Source of the DNA: an uncultured Spirochaetaceae bacterium
Lineage (GTDB): Bacteria; Spirochaetota; Spirochaetia; Treponematales; Treponemataceae
Direction of reading: 5' to 3'
DNA: 6,925 nucleotides
Assembly: GCA_902797925.1 (NCBI GenBank)
Contig: CADBUT010000081.1
Location: 1 to 6,925, forward strand
Shown here: positions 1-6,031 of the stretch, piece by piece
Position numbering within the stretch: position 1 is the first letter of the stretch
Layout of the letters: every line of letters begins with the position of its first letter
Notes under the pieces: model-generated
What the model was told of the DNA's origin: nothing
The model's input: the letters and a program-made list of their open reading frames with translations, nothing else
The model's database searches: none
Made by a program: the position numbers and the translations under genes

Positions 1-888
1 CGCTATGACGCTTTCGGCGAACAGCTTGCAGAAAAGGGCTTTGTGCTTTACGCGCATGACCACCGCGGTCACGGCGAAACAGCCGAAACAGCAGACGAGC
101 TTGGCTATCTTGCAGACGTTGACGGCTTTCAGCGCGTGGTGCTTGATTTGCGTGAAGTGCTCAACAGACTTAAAGCTGATTACCCGGGACACAAAGCATT
201 CATTTTTGCGCATTCATTCGGTTCTTTTGTGGCGCAGTCTTTTATTGAGCAGTTTCCGTGCGATATTGACGGCTGCATTCTCGCCGGAACAGCCGGCCCG
301 CGCAAAGCTCTTATAACAACGGCAAGAATTGTGTGCAGGTTTCTCATGCTTTTCGGCGGCAAGAAACGCAGGTCAAAGTTCATGGCAGGGCTTTCTTTTG
401 CGGGCTACAACAGCCGTTTTGACAAATCTGAAGGCAGCCGTGCATGGCTTTCGCGTGACCTTGACTGCATTGCACAGACTTCAAACAACGTATACTGCAC
501 GTTCACACCGACTTTGGCGTTTTATTCAGACATGCTGACCGGCCTTAACAGAATTCATAAGCACAAGAACATGCGTATGATTCCAAAGGCTTTGCCGGTG
601 CTTTTTCTTACAGGAACGGACGACCCGGTTGGAAGCTACACAAGCACTGTAAGAAAGCTTGCGGACTTCTATAAAAAAAACGGCATGACCGAAGTAACAT
701 TCAAGACTTATGAAGGAGCACGCCACGAGCTTCTGAACGAGACGAACAAGGTTGAAGTTATTGCTGACATTTTCGCATGGCTCAACGCCCAGCTTGAGCG
801 CAACAAGCATGCCGGCAATGCAGCAGAAACAGCCCCGGAATCTGACGAAGCGAAATTCGCAGCATTAAAGGAACTTCTGCAAGACTAA
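1..888 (+). CDS. Alpha/beta hydrolase, lysophospholipase / monoacylglycerol lipase-like (5' end missing)
   Basis: The reading frame is open from base 1 to the TAA at 886-888, giving 295 visible residues; the true start lies off the left edge, and the GTG at 43 is an internal valine. The fragment carries the hallmarks of the serine-hydrolase family of lysophospholipases (PldB) and monoacylglycerol lipases. These are the HDHRGHG segment at visible residues 19-25, which normally precedes the nucleophile strand, and the nucleophile elbow AHSFGS with Ser72 (codon 214-216). The probable acid is the second Asp of GTDDPVG (Asp208, codon 622-624), and the catalytic His lies in GARHE (His242, codon 724-726). 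The triad is therefore complete and in the usual order. Only the first strands and the oxyanion-hole region are missing. The last ~25 residues are Ala/Glu-rich and lie beyond the fold. The likely activity is ester hydrolysis of lysophospholipids or monoglycerides in the cytoplasm, but the substrate cannot be read from sequence; a peptidase of the S33 type is the main alternative. The methyltransferase begins 19 bases downstream. Confidence 0.85.
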   Translation, partial: RYDAFGEQLAEKGFVLYAHDHRGHGETAETADELGYLADVDGFQRVVLDLREVLNRLKADYPGHKAFIFAHSFGSFVAQSFIEQFPCDIDGCILAGTAGPRKALITTARIVCRFLMLFGGKKRRSKFMAGLSFAGYNSRFDKSEGSRAWLSRDLDCIAQTSNNVYCTFTPTLAFYSDMLTGLNRIHKHKNMRMIPKALPVLFLTGTDDPVGSYTSTVRKLADFYKKNGMTEVTFKTYEGARHELLNETNKVEVIADIFAWLNAQLERNKHAGNAAETAPESDEAKFAALKELLQD

Positions 889-907
889 GATATCCACTGT
901 TAAAAGA

Positions 908-2008
908 ATGGAAGAAAGCAAAGATTTCCTTACAACACAAATAATAACATATATTGGAAACAAACGGAGTTTAATCGGAAACATAGAAAAAGAAGTTGAA
1001 GAAATCTCTTTAAAAACCGGAAAAGACAAACTTGTATGTGCTGATCTGTTTTCAGGTTCCGGTATTGTTGCCAGAATGCTTAAAAAGCATGCTTCAAAAT
1101 TGATTGCCAATGACCTTGAGAATTACTCTTCTGTTATTAACAGCTGCTATCTTATAAACAAAAAAGATTTTCCAGCAAGGAAATATGCTGAACTGAAAAA
1201 TGAGATAGAAGCCCGCTGTGCAAAAGAAAAAATCGAAGGAATAATTGCAAAAAATTATGCGCCAATTGATGATAATAACATCAAAAAGGATGAAAGAGTT
1301 TTTTACACACATGAAAATGCTGTTCTAATCGATACATACCGAAAACTTATTGATGATGTTGTAAAAGAAGACTCTCTGAAGCAATTTTTTCTTGCACCGC
1401 TGATTACAGAAGCTTCAATTCATGTTAACACAAGCGGAGTTTTCAAGGGCTTTTATAAAGACAAAAATACTGGTATAGGCTGTTTTGGTGCAAGCGGCAA
1501 AAATGCACTGTCCAGAATTGTCGGCAAAATCGAATTAAAAGAACCTGTCTTCAGCAATTTCGATTCAGATTTACAGATATTTCAAAAAGACACAGTTGAA
1601 CTTGCCAAAGAACTAAAAGACTTGGACATAGTTTATCTTGACCCGCCGTACAACCAGCATCCTTACGGCTCAAATTATTTCATGCTCAATCTTATTCTTA
1701 AAAACAAACTTGATGTTGAAATAACCAAAACAAGCGGCATTACACAGGACTGGAACCGTTCATCATTCAACAAACATAATTCTGCATTAAAATCAATGGA
1801 AGAGATAATTGATTCTCTGCAAACAAAATTCGCAATTATTTCATATAATTCAGAAGGTTTTATAACATTTGATGAAATGTCAGAAATGCTCAAAAAATAC
1901 GGAAAGCTTAAAACCGTAGAAATCATCTACAATACTTTCCGCGGAAGCAGAAACTTAAGAAACCGTGATATTCATGTTTCTGAATATCTGTTTGTTTTAG
2001 AAAAATAA
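908..2008 (+). CDS. Solitary D12-class DNA adenine-N6 methyltransferase
   Basis: This 366-residue enzyme should transfer a methyl group from S-adenosylmethionine to the N6 of adenine in a specific DNA site. Motifs appear in the alpha-class (Dam-like) order: motif X YIGNKRSL at 15-22, motif I DLFSGSG at 46-52 (SAM binding), an acidic residue after the second strand (Asp69 in ANDLE), and catalytic motif IV DPPY at 245-248, followed by NQHPYGSNY. The stretch of about 170 residues between motifs I and IV would contain the target-recognition region. The C-terminal FRGSRNLRNR and HVSEYLFVLEK segments resemble the COG3392 family as I remember it. The target site cannot be predicted. The ATG at 908 puts motif X close to the N-terminus, as is normal, but no good Shine-Dalgarno sequence precedes it. 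Hand counts of four 60-base stretches gave about 27-40% G+C, against about 48-57% in the flanking hydrolase and pcnB, which suggests foreign origin. No restriction endonuclease is adjacent, so it is an orphan or a remnant of a restriction-modification system. Confidence 0.92.
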   Translation: MEESKDFLTTQIITYIGNKRSLIGNIEKEVEEISLKTGKDKLVCADLFSGSGIVARMLKKHASKLIANDLENYSSVINSCYLINKKDFPARKYAELKNEIEARCAKEKIEGIIAKNYAPIDDNNIKKDERVFYTHENAVLIDTYRKLIDDVVKEDSLKQFFLAPLITEASIHVNTSGVFKGFYKDKNTGIGCFGASGKNALSRIVGKIELKEPVFSNFDSDLQIFQKDTVELAKELKDLDIVYLDPPYNQHPYGSNYFMLNLILKNKLDVEITKTSGITQDWNRSSFNKHNSALKSMEEIIDSLQTKFAIISYNSEGFITFDEMSEMLKKYGKLKTVEIIYNTFRGSRNLRNRDIHVSEYLFVLEK

Positions 2009-2048
2009 GCTTCTTCTTATGAAACTGCGTCAAACAAGAGATGACATC

Positions 2049-2077
2049 TTGACCATAACGGGCGTTTCAATTATTGT
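2049..2077 (+). promoter_or_regulatory. Candidate sigma70-type promoter for pcnB
   Basis: TTGACC at 2049-2054 matches the -35 consensus at 5 of 6 positions. After exactly 17 bases, TATTGT at 2072-2077 matches the -10 consensus at 4 of 6. Transcription would be expected to begin about 7 bases after the -10 element, which is at or next to the GTG start codon at 2084. This would free pcnB from the upstream methyltransferase and give a leaderless or nearly leaderless mRNA. Hexamer matches of this quality occur by chance in AT-rich spacers, so this is only a candidate. Confidence 0.4.
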
Positions 2078-2083
2078 TAAAAA

Positions 2084-3388
2084 GTGCTAAAAAGATATTC
2101 AGTAAACGAAAAAGGCAAACTTGTAAAGAAAGCCGTAATATATACTAAAAACGAGCACTCGATTTCAGCTCAAAAAATAGACCCGGACGCAATGCGGGTT
2201 ATTACTCATTTAAGGGATAACGGCTATGCCGCATACATCGTTGGCGGAGCAGTACGCGACCTTTTAGTAGGCAAGACACCGAAAGATTTTGACATCGTTA
2301 CTGATGCAACACCGACAAAAATCAAGAAAATTTTCAGAAATTCAAGAATAATCGGCAAGCGTTTCAGACTGGTTCACGTTTTTTTCGGTCCGAAAATTTT
2401 TGAAGTAAGCACTTTCCGTTCAATTGCAGACGGAACTGTAGGCAACAAATTCGGCACAATGGACGAAGATGTTTGCCGAAGGGATTTTTCGCTCAACGCA
2501 TTGTATTATGACCCGATTAAAGAGCAGATTATCGACTACGTTGACGGCGTGCGCGACATAAAGAGACACCGCATTGAGCCTGTAATTCCGCTTAACATAA
2601 TCTTCAAAGATGACCCGGTGCGCATGTTACGCGCCGTAAAATATGCCGCAGGCACAGGCTTTCATCTTCCGCATAAACTGAAAAGAACAATCTGCAAGTC
2701 GGCTTCTCTTTTAGGGCCGGTGTCGCCGTCAAGACTTACAGAAGAGCTTATAAAGATTATTAACAGCGGCTCGGCTTATAACATCATTTCGCTTGCAATG
2801 CAGACTGACATTTATATGCATATTCAGCCGGCTGCATGTTCTTTTATGTATGAAAACTCAAAATTTGAGCGTGCCTACATGACAAGTCTAAAAGAGCTTG
2901 ATGCACTCATTGTTGCAGACCCTACGGTGCGGCTCGGCAAGAAACTTTCGTATCTTATCTATGACTTTATAGCAAGTCTTACTGACTGGAAAAAAGAGCT
3001 TGAAGAAAATCCTGCGCCGTCAGAGCTGTTTCTCCGCACATGGACTCAGTGCAGGAATTTTGTTCTGCCGATGAACCCGCCGAGAGTAGAGCTTGAATTT
3101 GCTATTAGAACCTGTCTTAAAAAGCTTGGTGTAAATACCAAGATTCCTAAGAGTGCGTTCAGCGCAAAAGAGCAGAAAAAAGACAAAAAGTCAGCCCCGG
3201 AAAAAGATAAATCTGCTAAAAAGCAGAAAAAAGCTTCTGCTTCAAAAAAATCAGCAAAAGCAGCTTCTCTTAAGCGCAAAGCTACTCAAGCCGCGCCGCA
3301 GTTGCAAGCAGCACCAGTTCAGTTGCAAAACGCAGTAATGCCGCCAATGAACGGCGCACAGCCAGTGCAAAAAGCCGCACAAATTTAA
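2084..3388 (+). CDS. pcnB: Poly(A) polymerase I, PcnB type
   Basis: This 434-residue class II nucleotidyltransferase most likely adds 3' poly(A) tails to RNAs, marking them for decay by exoribonucleases. The head domain shows VGGAVRDLL at 53-61, the catalytic DFD pair (Asp68 and Asp70) in KDFDIVTDATP, RRDFSLNAL at 132-140, and DDPVRMLRA at 176-184. IIGKRFRLVHVFFG at 89-102 lines up with the segment LVGRRFRLAHVMFG that I recall from E. coli PcnB and that separates bacterial poly(A) polymerases from CCA-adding enzymes. The N-terminal YTKNEHSIS also resembles E. coli PcnB. From about residue 350 the protein becomes a lysine-rich, low-complexity tail and then an Ala/Gln/Pro-rich end. E. coli PcnB has a comparable basic (Arg-rich) tail, so RNA binding is likely. 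The GTG at 2084 is chosen because an in-frame TAA lies at 2078-2080 and the next usual start (ATG at 2192) would remove conserved N-terminal sequence. No Shine-Dalgarno sequence precedes the GTG. A CCA-adding enzyme is the only serious alternative. Confidence 0.92.
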   Translation: MLKRYSVNEKGKLVKKAVIYTKNEHSISAQKIDPDAMRVITHLRDNGYAAYIVGGAVRDLLVGKTPKDFDIVTDATPTKIKKIFRNSRIIGKRFRLVHVFFGPKIFEVSTFRSIADGTVGNKFGTMDEDVCRRDFSLNALYYDPIKEQIIDYVDGVRDIKRHRIEPVIPLNIIFKDDPVRMLRAVKYAAGTGFHLPHKLKRTICKSASLLGPVSPSRLTEELIKIINSGSAYNIISLAMQTDIYMHIQPAACSFMYENSKFERAYMTSLKELDALIVADPTVRLGKKLSYLIYDFIASLTDWKKELEENPAPSELFLRTWTQCRNFVLPMNPPRVELEFAIRTCLKKLGVNTKIPKSAFSAKEQKKDKKSAPEKDKSAKKQKKASASKKSAKAASLKRKATQAAPQLQAAPVQLQNAVMPPMNGAQPVQKAAQI

Positions 3389-3405
3389 GTTGTTTAGCAA
3401 CAGCT
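3388..3405. terminator. Hairpin between convergent stop codons (possible bidirectional terminator)
   Basis: AGTTGTT (3388-3394), loop TAGC, and AACAGCT (3399-3405) can form a 7-base-pair stem with one G-U pair. It lies exactly between the stop codons of pcnB and of the convergent membrane-protein gene, where a shared terminator would be expected. Neither strand has a strong T-tract after the stem; the minus strand continues TAAATTT. The stem is also short and not GC-rich. It is therefore a weak terminator at best. Confidence 0.35.
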
Positions 3406-3941
3406 CAATCTAAGTACAAAAAACACGAGAATAACTCCATAGAACAAGAAGCCAGCATACTCAGTGTAAGCAATGTTATATGTCCTGCAAAGAGCATTTT
3501 CTTCCGCACAAAAAAGATTATCGCACATACAATGCCTGCTGGAATCAAAAGCAGCTCCGGCAAGCAAAGAAAAAACGACAGAAGAGCTAAGAATTCAATT
3601 TCAATACCCTGCAATACAGCTATAGCAACAGCAAGAATAGCAACGGCAGAAGCAAGCAGAAACATAATATGTCCCCACCGCGAAGTACAAAAGTGCATGG
3701 CAACGCCAAGCATGTTGAACAGAAGCAAGATTGCAAGCAAATCAGTCGGCAAAAAAATCCCCTGAACATTCCATACATCATAGCCATTGCCAAAAGGAGT
3801 ACCACAACTATAACCAGGAGAACTTTCTGGATTTACGATATAATCATAATTGAGATGGACATAATGCCCCACTAAAAGCGCGCTTGCAACAATCACGCAT
3901 AAAGTAAACAGAGCATATAAAATAAAAAATCTCTTCTGCAT
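3405..3941 (-). CDS. Hypothetical integral membrane protein, about five helices
   Basis: I do not recognise the family. The product is 178 residues from the ATG at 3941. It has about five hydrophobic stretches long enough to cross the membrane: roughly 5-27, 63-84, 91-111, 118-145 and 150-175. A polar loop at 28-62 contains a Gly/Asn/Tyr-rich segment with one cysteine and several aromatic residues. The next loop (SRWGH) and the last one (VRKK) carry positive charge, which suggests they face the cytoplasm and places the 28-62 loop outside. A TTG at 3950 would add three residues, but GAAG just upstream of the ATG is the only purine-rich stretch resembling a ribosome site, so the ATG is preferred. 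The gene starts 29 bases after the stop of the secreted TPR gene and is probably the last member of that operon. It carries no enzymatic motif; function is unknown. Confidence 0.75.
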   Translation of the reverse strand: MQKRFFILYALFTLCVIVASALLVGHYVHLNYDYIVNPESSPGYSCGTPFGNGYDVWNVQGIFLPTDLLAILLLFNMLGVAMHFCTSRWGHIMFLLASAVAILAVAIAVLQGIEIEFLALLSFFLCLPELLLIPAGIVCAIIFFVRKKMLFAGHITLLTLSMLASCSMELFSCFLYLD

Positions 3942-3970
3942 TTTCTTCAACAGGCTTGTTTTAAAAAGTT

Positions 3971-5089
3971 TTATGGCATCTGCATTATAAGGTCATCAAC
4001 TCTTTTGCCGTAAGAAGCTTCGTCAAGCTGCTTTGCTTTAAGCAGATAGACTTTGCCTTCTTCGTAGCGCTTGTCTGCGTAGGCACATGCGCCAAGACCC
4101 CAGTTTACAAGGGCTGGGTCTGCGCCGTAATGCATTGCCTTTTTGTACCATGAATCTGCCTCTTTGTAGTTTTTCTGGCTGTAGGCGCACAGGGCAAGGT
4201 AATAAGCCGCCGTATAGTTTTCAAGCTGCACATCGAGCACACGCTTAAAAAGAACTACAGCATCCTGAATGCGCTTCTCGCTGTAGGCATTAATTCCGGC
4301 TGAAAGATCTTCTTTAACAGAGTGCAGGTTCCTTACAAATGAATCATAGTCCTTTTGAAACTGCTCGTCATCAATCCATTTCTCATAGTAATTGATAAAC
4401 GGATCTTCATCGCTATAAGACTCATTTACAGCAATCTGAAGTGTATCATACAAAAACCTTGAGTTGCGGCTGTAAGGCCCTTCAACTAAAAACGAGACAA
4501 AAAGCCATGCCTGCGGCAGGAACACGTCAGAAGTGTATGTATCTTTTGTAGCTTCAAGCATAAGCGTAACAGGAATACGCTTGTTCTCGTTTAGGTACAG
4601 TGATTTTGCAGGCTCAAGCCATGGGCTTTCGTACAAATCAGGGTACTGCTCAAAATAAAGTGAGAAACCGTTTACAAGCCATGCCGGCGGCGCAGCGATA
4701 AAACTGTAAATATACTGAATAAAAAGCTGTCTTATAAATGTGTTTTTATTTTCAGCTGATACAACGGCGGCAACTTCTGAGCGTGAAATTGCTGAGTAGC
4801 GCAGAAACACAGTTTCTGATTTTGGTTCTGCTGTACCTGTTTTTTCTGTGACATAGGCTTTATAAGCGTCTACATCTGTAAAAAGGCTTACAGGATACTT
4901 AAAGCCCGGACCGTCTTCATCAAAATGGAAAACATTGTTGAAACGGGTATAGCACGTATCCAAAATCTTGAAAAATTCAGACGTTCCGCTGCCAGAGCCG
5001 TTATATTTGATTTCATACAAACTGGCCTGCCCGAATAAATAACAGGGCAGAAACAAGAAAAGAAAAGTCAGCTTAATGTTTTTTTTCAT
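3971..5089 (-). CDS. Secreted TPR protein with a degenerate peptidase-MA-like region
   Basis: The product is 372 residues. MKKNIKLTFLFLFLPCYLFGQA at its start is a typical Sec signal peptide with a likely cleavage after Gln-Ala (residue 22), so it is exported. Residues ~25-240 look like the peptidase-MA/DUF1570-type domain that often precedes TPRs. PPAWLVNGFSLYFE at 134-147 matches the usual 'P-x-W-L-x-E-G-x-A-x-Y-F-E' segment. The HExxH zinc motif expected about 10 residues earlier is replaced by QLFIQ within FIRQLFIQYIY, and the Glu of the 'EG' pair is Asn. The domain is therefore probably inactive as a protease. Three TPR-like helical pairs follow at about 260-291, 293-325 and 327-360 and should mediate protein binding. 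The start at 5089 is preferred over the in-frame ATGs at 5116 and 5113 because AAGAGGT lies just upstream and the signal peptide then begins normally. The gene overlaps the end of the P-loop/Asp23 gene by 17 bases. Its role may be as a periplasmic or envelope scaffold; this is inferred. Confidence 0.8.
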   Translation of the reverse strand: MKKNIKLTFLFLFLPCYLFGQASLYEIKYNGSGSGTSEFFKILDTCYTRFNNVFHFDEDGPGFKYPVSLFTDVDAYKAYVTEKTGTAEPKSETVFLRYSAISRSEVAAVVSAENKNTFIRQLFIQYIYSFIAAPPAWLVNGFSLYFEQYPDLYESPWLEPAKSLYLNENKRIPVTLMLEATKDTYTSDVFLPQAWLFVSFLVEGPYSRNSRFLYDTLQIAVNESYSDEDPFINYYEKWIDDEQFQKDYDSFVRNLHSVKEDLSAGINAYSEKRIQDAVVLFKRVLDVQLENYTAAYYLALCAYSQKNYKEADSWYKKAMHYGADPALVNWGLGACAYADKRYEEGKVYLLKAKQLDEASYGKRVDDLIMQMP

Positions 5090-5996
5090 GCCGAACCTCT
5101 TTTTGATTTTCATCATTATTGTGATTATGTACCGGCTGCGTAATTTTATCGATTATGATACTCACTTCTTCAAGAAGAATGCCGGTAAACCGTTCTATAT
5201 TTTCGATTATATACTGTTGAAGTTTATGCATTTGCCCCGAAAGCTGCGTGCCGAACGGCACATCAATCAGTATAATAAATCTGTAGCATTGCAAGTCTGT
5301 CTTAATCGTAAGCTTTTTAACCACAATATCGGGGTTAAATTCGCTTATACAGTTCTGGCACATTTCGGCAAGCGCAGATTCTGACATCTGAATTCTGCCT
5401 TTTTTTGAAAATTCCGGCCGGACAACAGATTTTTCGTAAACTTTGCTGCTTTTTACCCCAAGAGGAGATTTGTTGCCTTTAAGCACCATGCGGATTTTAT
5501 CGTAGAAAATCTTAGGATAATTGCGCTTAACTTCTATAGATGGAACAGGAATTACATGCTTGCCTTCAACTGTTCTTGAGCGCTTTGCCTGCTCAATCTC
5601 TTCTTTTGTGGCAAGTTCCTCTATGTGAATAATCTTTGTTGGCGGCGGCAGCTGAAGCCTTGTGGCAATCTTGATTACCATTTTTTCAGAAGTGCCTAGA
5701 ATGAGAATCTTCTTGAATTTGATGCGCTGTAGAACGCGCGCAACTTCGTCTCTGTGTTCTTTATCATCAAAAACAGCAACCTTTACAGCGCCGAGAAAAG
5801 TCTTTTCTCTTTTTGCAGAATGTCCTGCAAGTATTTTGTCGTCGCGGATTAAAAGACCGTCATCTATTAAAAGCTCTATGCCATACTTTTGAGTCAATAA
5901 TTTTGCACGGAAACTTTTACCGGTGCCGCTTTCGCCGACAAGCGCATAAACTGTAATGCCTTTAATCAGCCAGTAAAAGTCTTTAAGTTTTTTCAT
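5073..5996 (-). CDS. P-loop NTPase fused to an Asp23/Gls24-like C-terminal domain
   Basis: The product is 307 residues with two parts. The N-terminal part opens with a Walker A motif, GESGTGKS at 21-28. It continues with an IDDGLLI segment (44-50), AGHSAKREK (57-65), ILILGTSEKMV (97-107), and EGKHVIPVPSIEVKR (144-158). I recall similar P-loop proteins of unknown function in Clostridia, but cannot verify this. Residues ~201-285 resemble the Asp23/Gls24 family (alkaline-shock / envelope-stress proteins). A strand pair ending in a hydrophobic LIDVPFGTQ segment is followed by a helix and then ENIERFTGILLEEVSIII, matching the family pattern 'V-x-x-M-T-G-L-x-V-x-x-V-x-V-x-V'. The tail (290-307) is His/Asn/Lys-rich. 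The protein is probably cytoplasmic, binds a nucleotide, and may serve the cell envelope; the actual role is unknown. The ATG at 5996 is preferred; a TTG at 6011, just past the stop of the upstream gene, is the alternative. Neither has a Shine-Dalgarno sequence. A promoter-like element precedes the ATG. Confidence 0.8.
   Translation of the reverse strand: MKKLKDFYWLIKGITVYALVGESGTGKSFRAKLLTQKYGIELLIDDGLLIRDDKILAGHSAKREKTFLGAVKVAVFDDKEHRDEVARVLQRIKFKKILILGTSEKMVIKIATRLQLPPPTKIIHIEELATKEEIEQAKRSRTVEGKHVIPVPSIEVKRNYPKIFYDKIRMVLKGNKSPLGVKSSKVYEKSVVRPEFSKKGRIQMSESALAEMCQNCISEFNPDIVVKKLTIKTDLQCYRFIILIDVPFGTQLSGQMHKLQQYIIENIERFTGILLEEVSIIIDKITQPVHNHNNDENQKEVRHEKKH
5094..5100 (-). promoter_or_regulatory. 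Shine-Dalgarno sequence that fixes the TPR-gene start
   Basis: On the minus strand, AGAGGTT ends 4 bases before the ATG at 5089 and gives a good match to the anti-Shine-Dalgarno. It lies inside the coding sequence of the upstream P-loop/Asp23 gene, so the two genes are probably translationally coupled. It argues against the more upstream ATG codons at 5116 and 5113. Confidence 0.65.
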
Positions 5997-6002
5997 GTCT
6001 AT

Positions 6003-6031
6003 ATAATACAAGCTAATTGCTACATTTGCAA
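6003..6031 (-). promoter_or_regulatory. Candidate internal promoter for the P-loop/Asp23 gene and downstream genes
   Basis: On the minus strand, TTGCAA (6031-6026) matches the -35 consensus at 4 of 6 positions. It is separated by exactly 17 bases from TATTAT (6008-6003), which matches the -10 consensus at 5 of 6. The element overlaps the last codons and stop of the pseudouridine synthase gene. The predicted transcript start falls at about 5996, the first base of the ATG. It could let the last three genes be expressed without the first, from a leaderless mRNA. Confidence 0.4.

Noticed and set aside
43..888. GTG at 43 as the start of the hydrolase.
   Set aside because: The frame is open to base 1 and the upstream residues fit the fold; starting at 43 would cut into the strand before HDHRGHG.
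2039..2049. Odd palindrome AGATG-A-CATCT touching the pcnB -35 element, considered as an operator.
   Set aside because: Only five bases per arm and a single copy; this is common by chance, and no regulator gene is nearby.
2019..2090. Small ORF (23 codons, ATG at 2019) whose TAA overlaps the pcnB start region, like a coupled leader peptide.
   Set aside because: It has no Shine-Dalgarno sequence, covers the candidate pcnB promoter, and is too short for its codon use to be judged. A chance ORF is more likely.
3153..3338. Plus-strand lysine-rich ORF of 61 codons.
   Set aside because: It is a frame-shifted shadow of the AAA/AAG-rich tail of pcnB with no start signal of its own.
3405..3950. TTG at 3950 as the start of the membrane-protein gene.
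   Set aside because: There is no ribosome site before it, while the ATG three codons later has a purine-rich GAAG stretch just upstream.
5014..5089. Lipoprotein signal (FLFLPC) in the TPR protein.
   Set aside because: Proline directly before the cysteine does not fit a lipobox, and a good signal-peptidase I site (GQA) lies downstream.
5076..5384. Plus-strand ORF of 102 codons opposite the P-loop/Asp23 gene.
   Set aside because: It lies antisense to a gene with clear motifs and has no recognisable domain or ribosome site.
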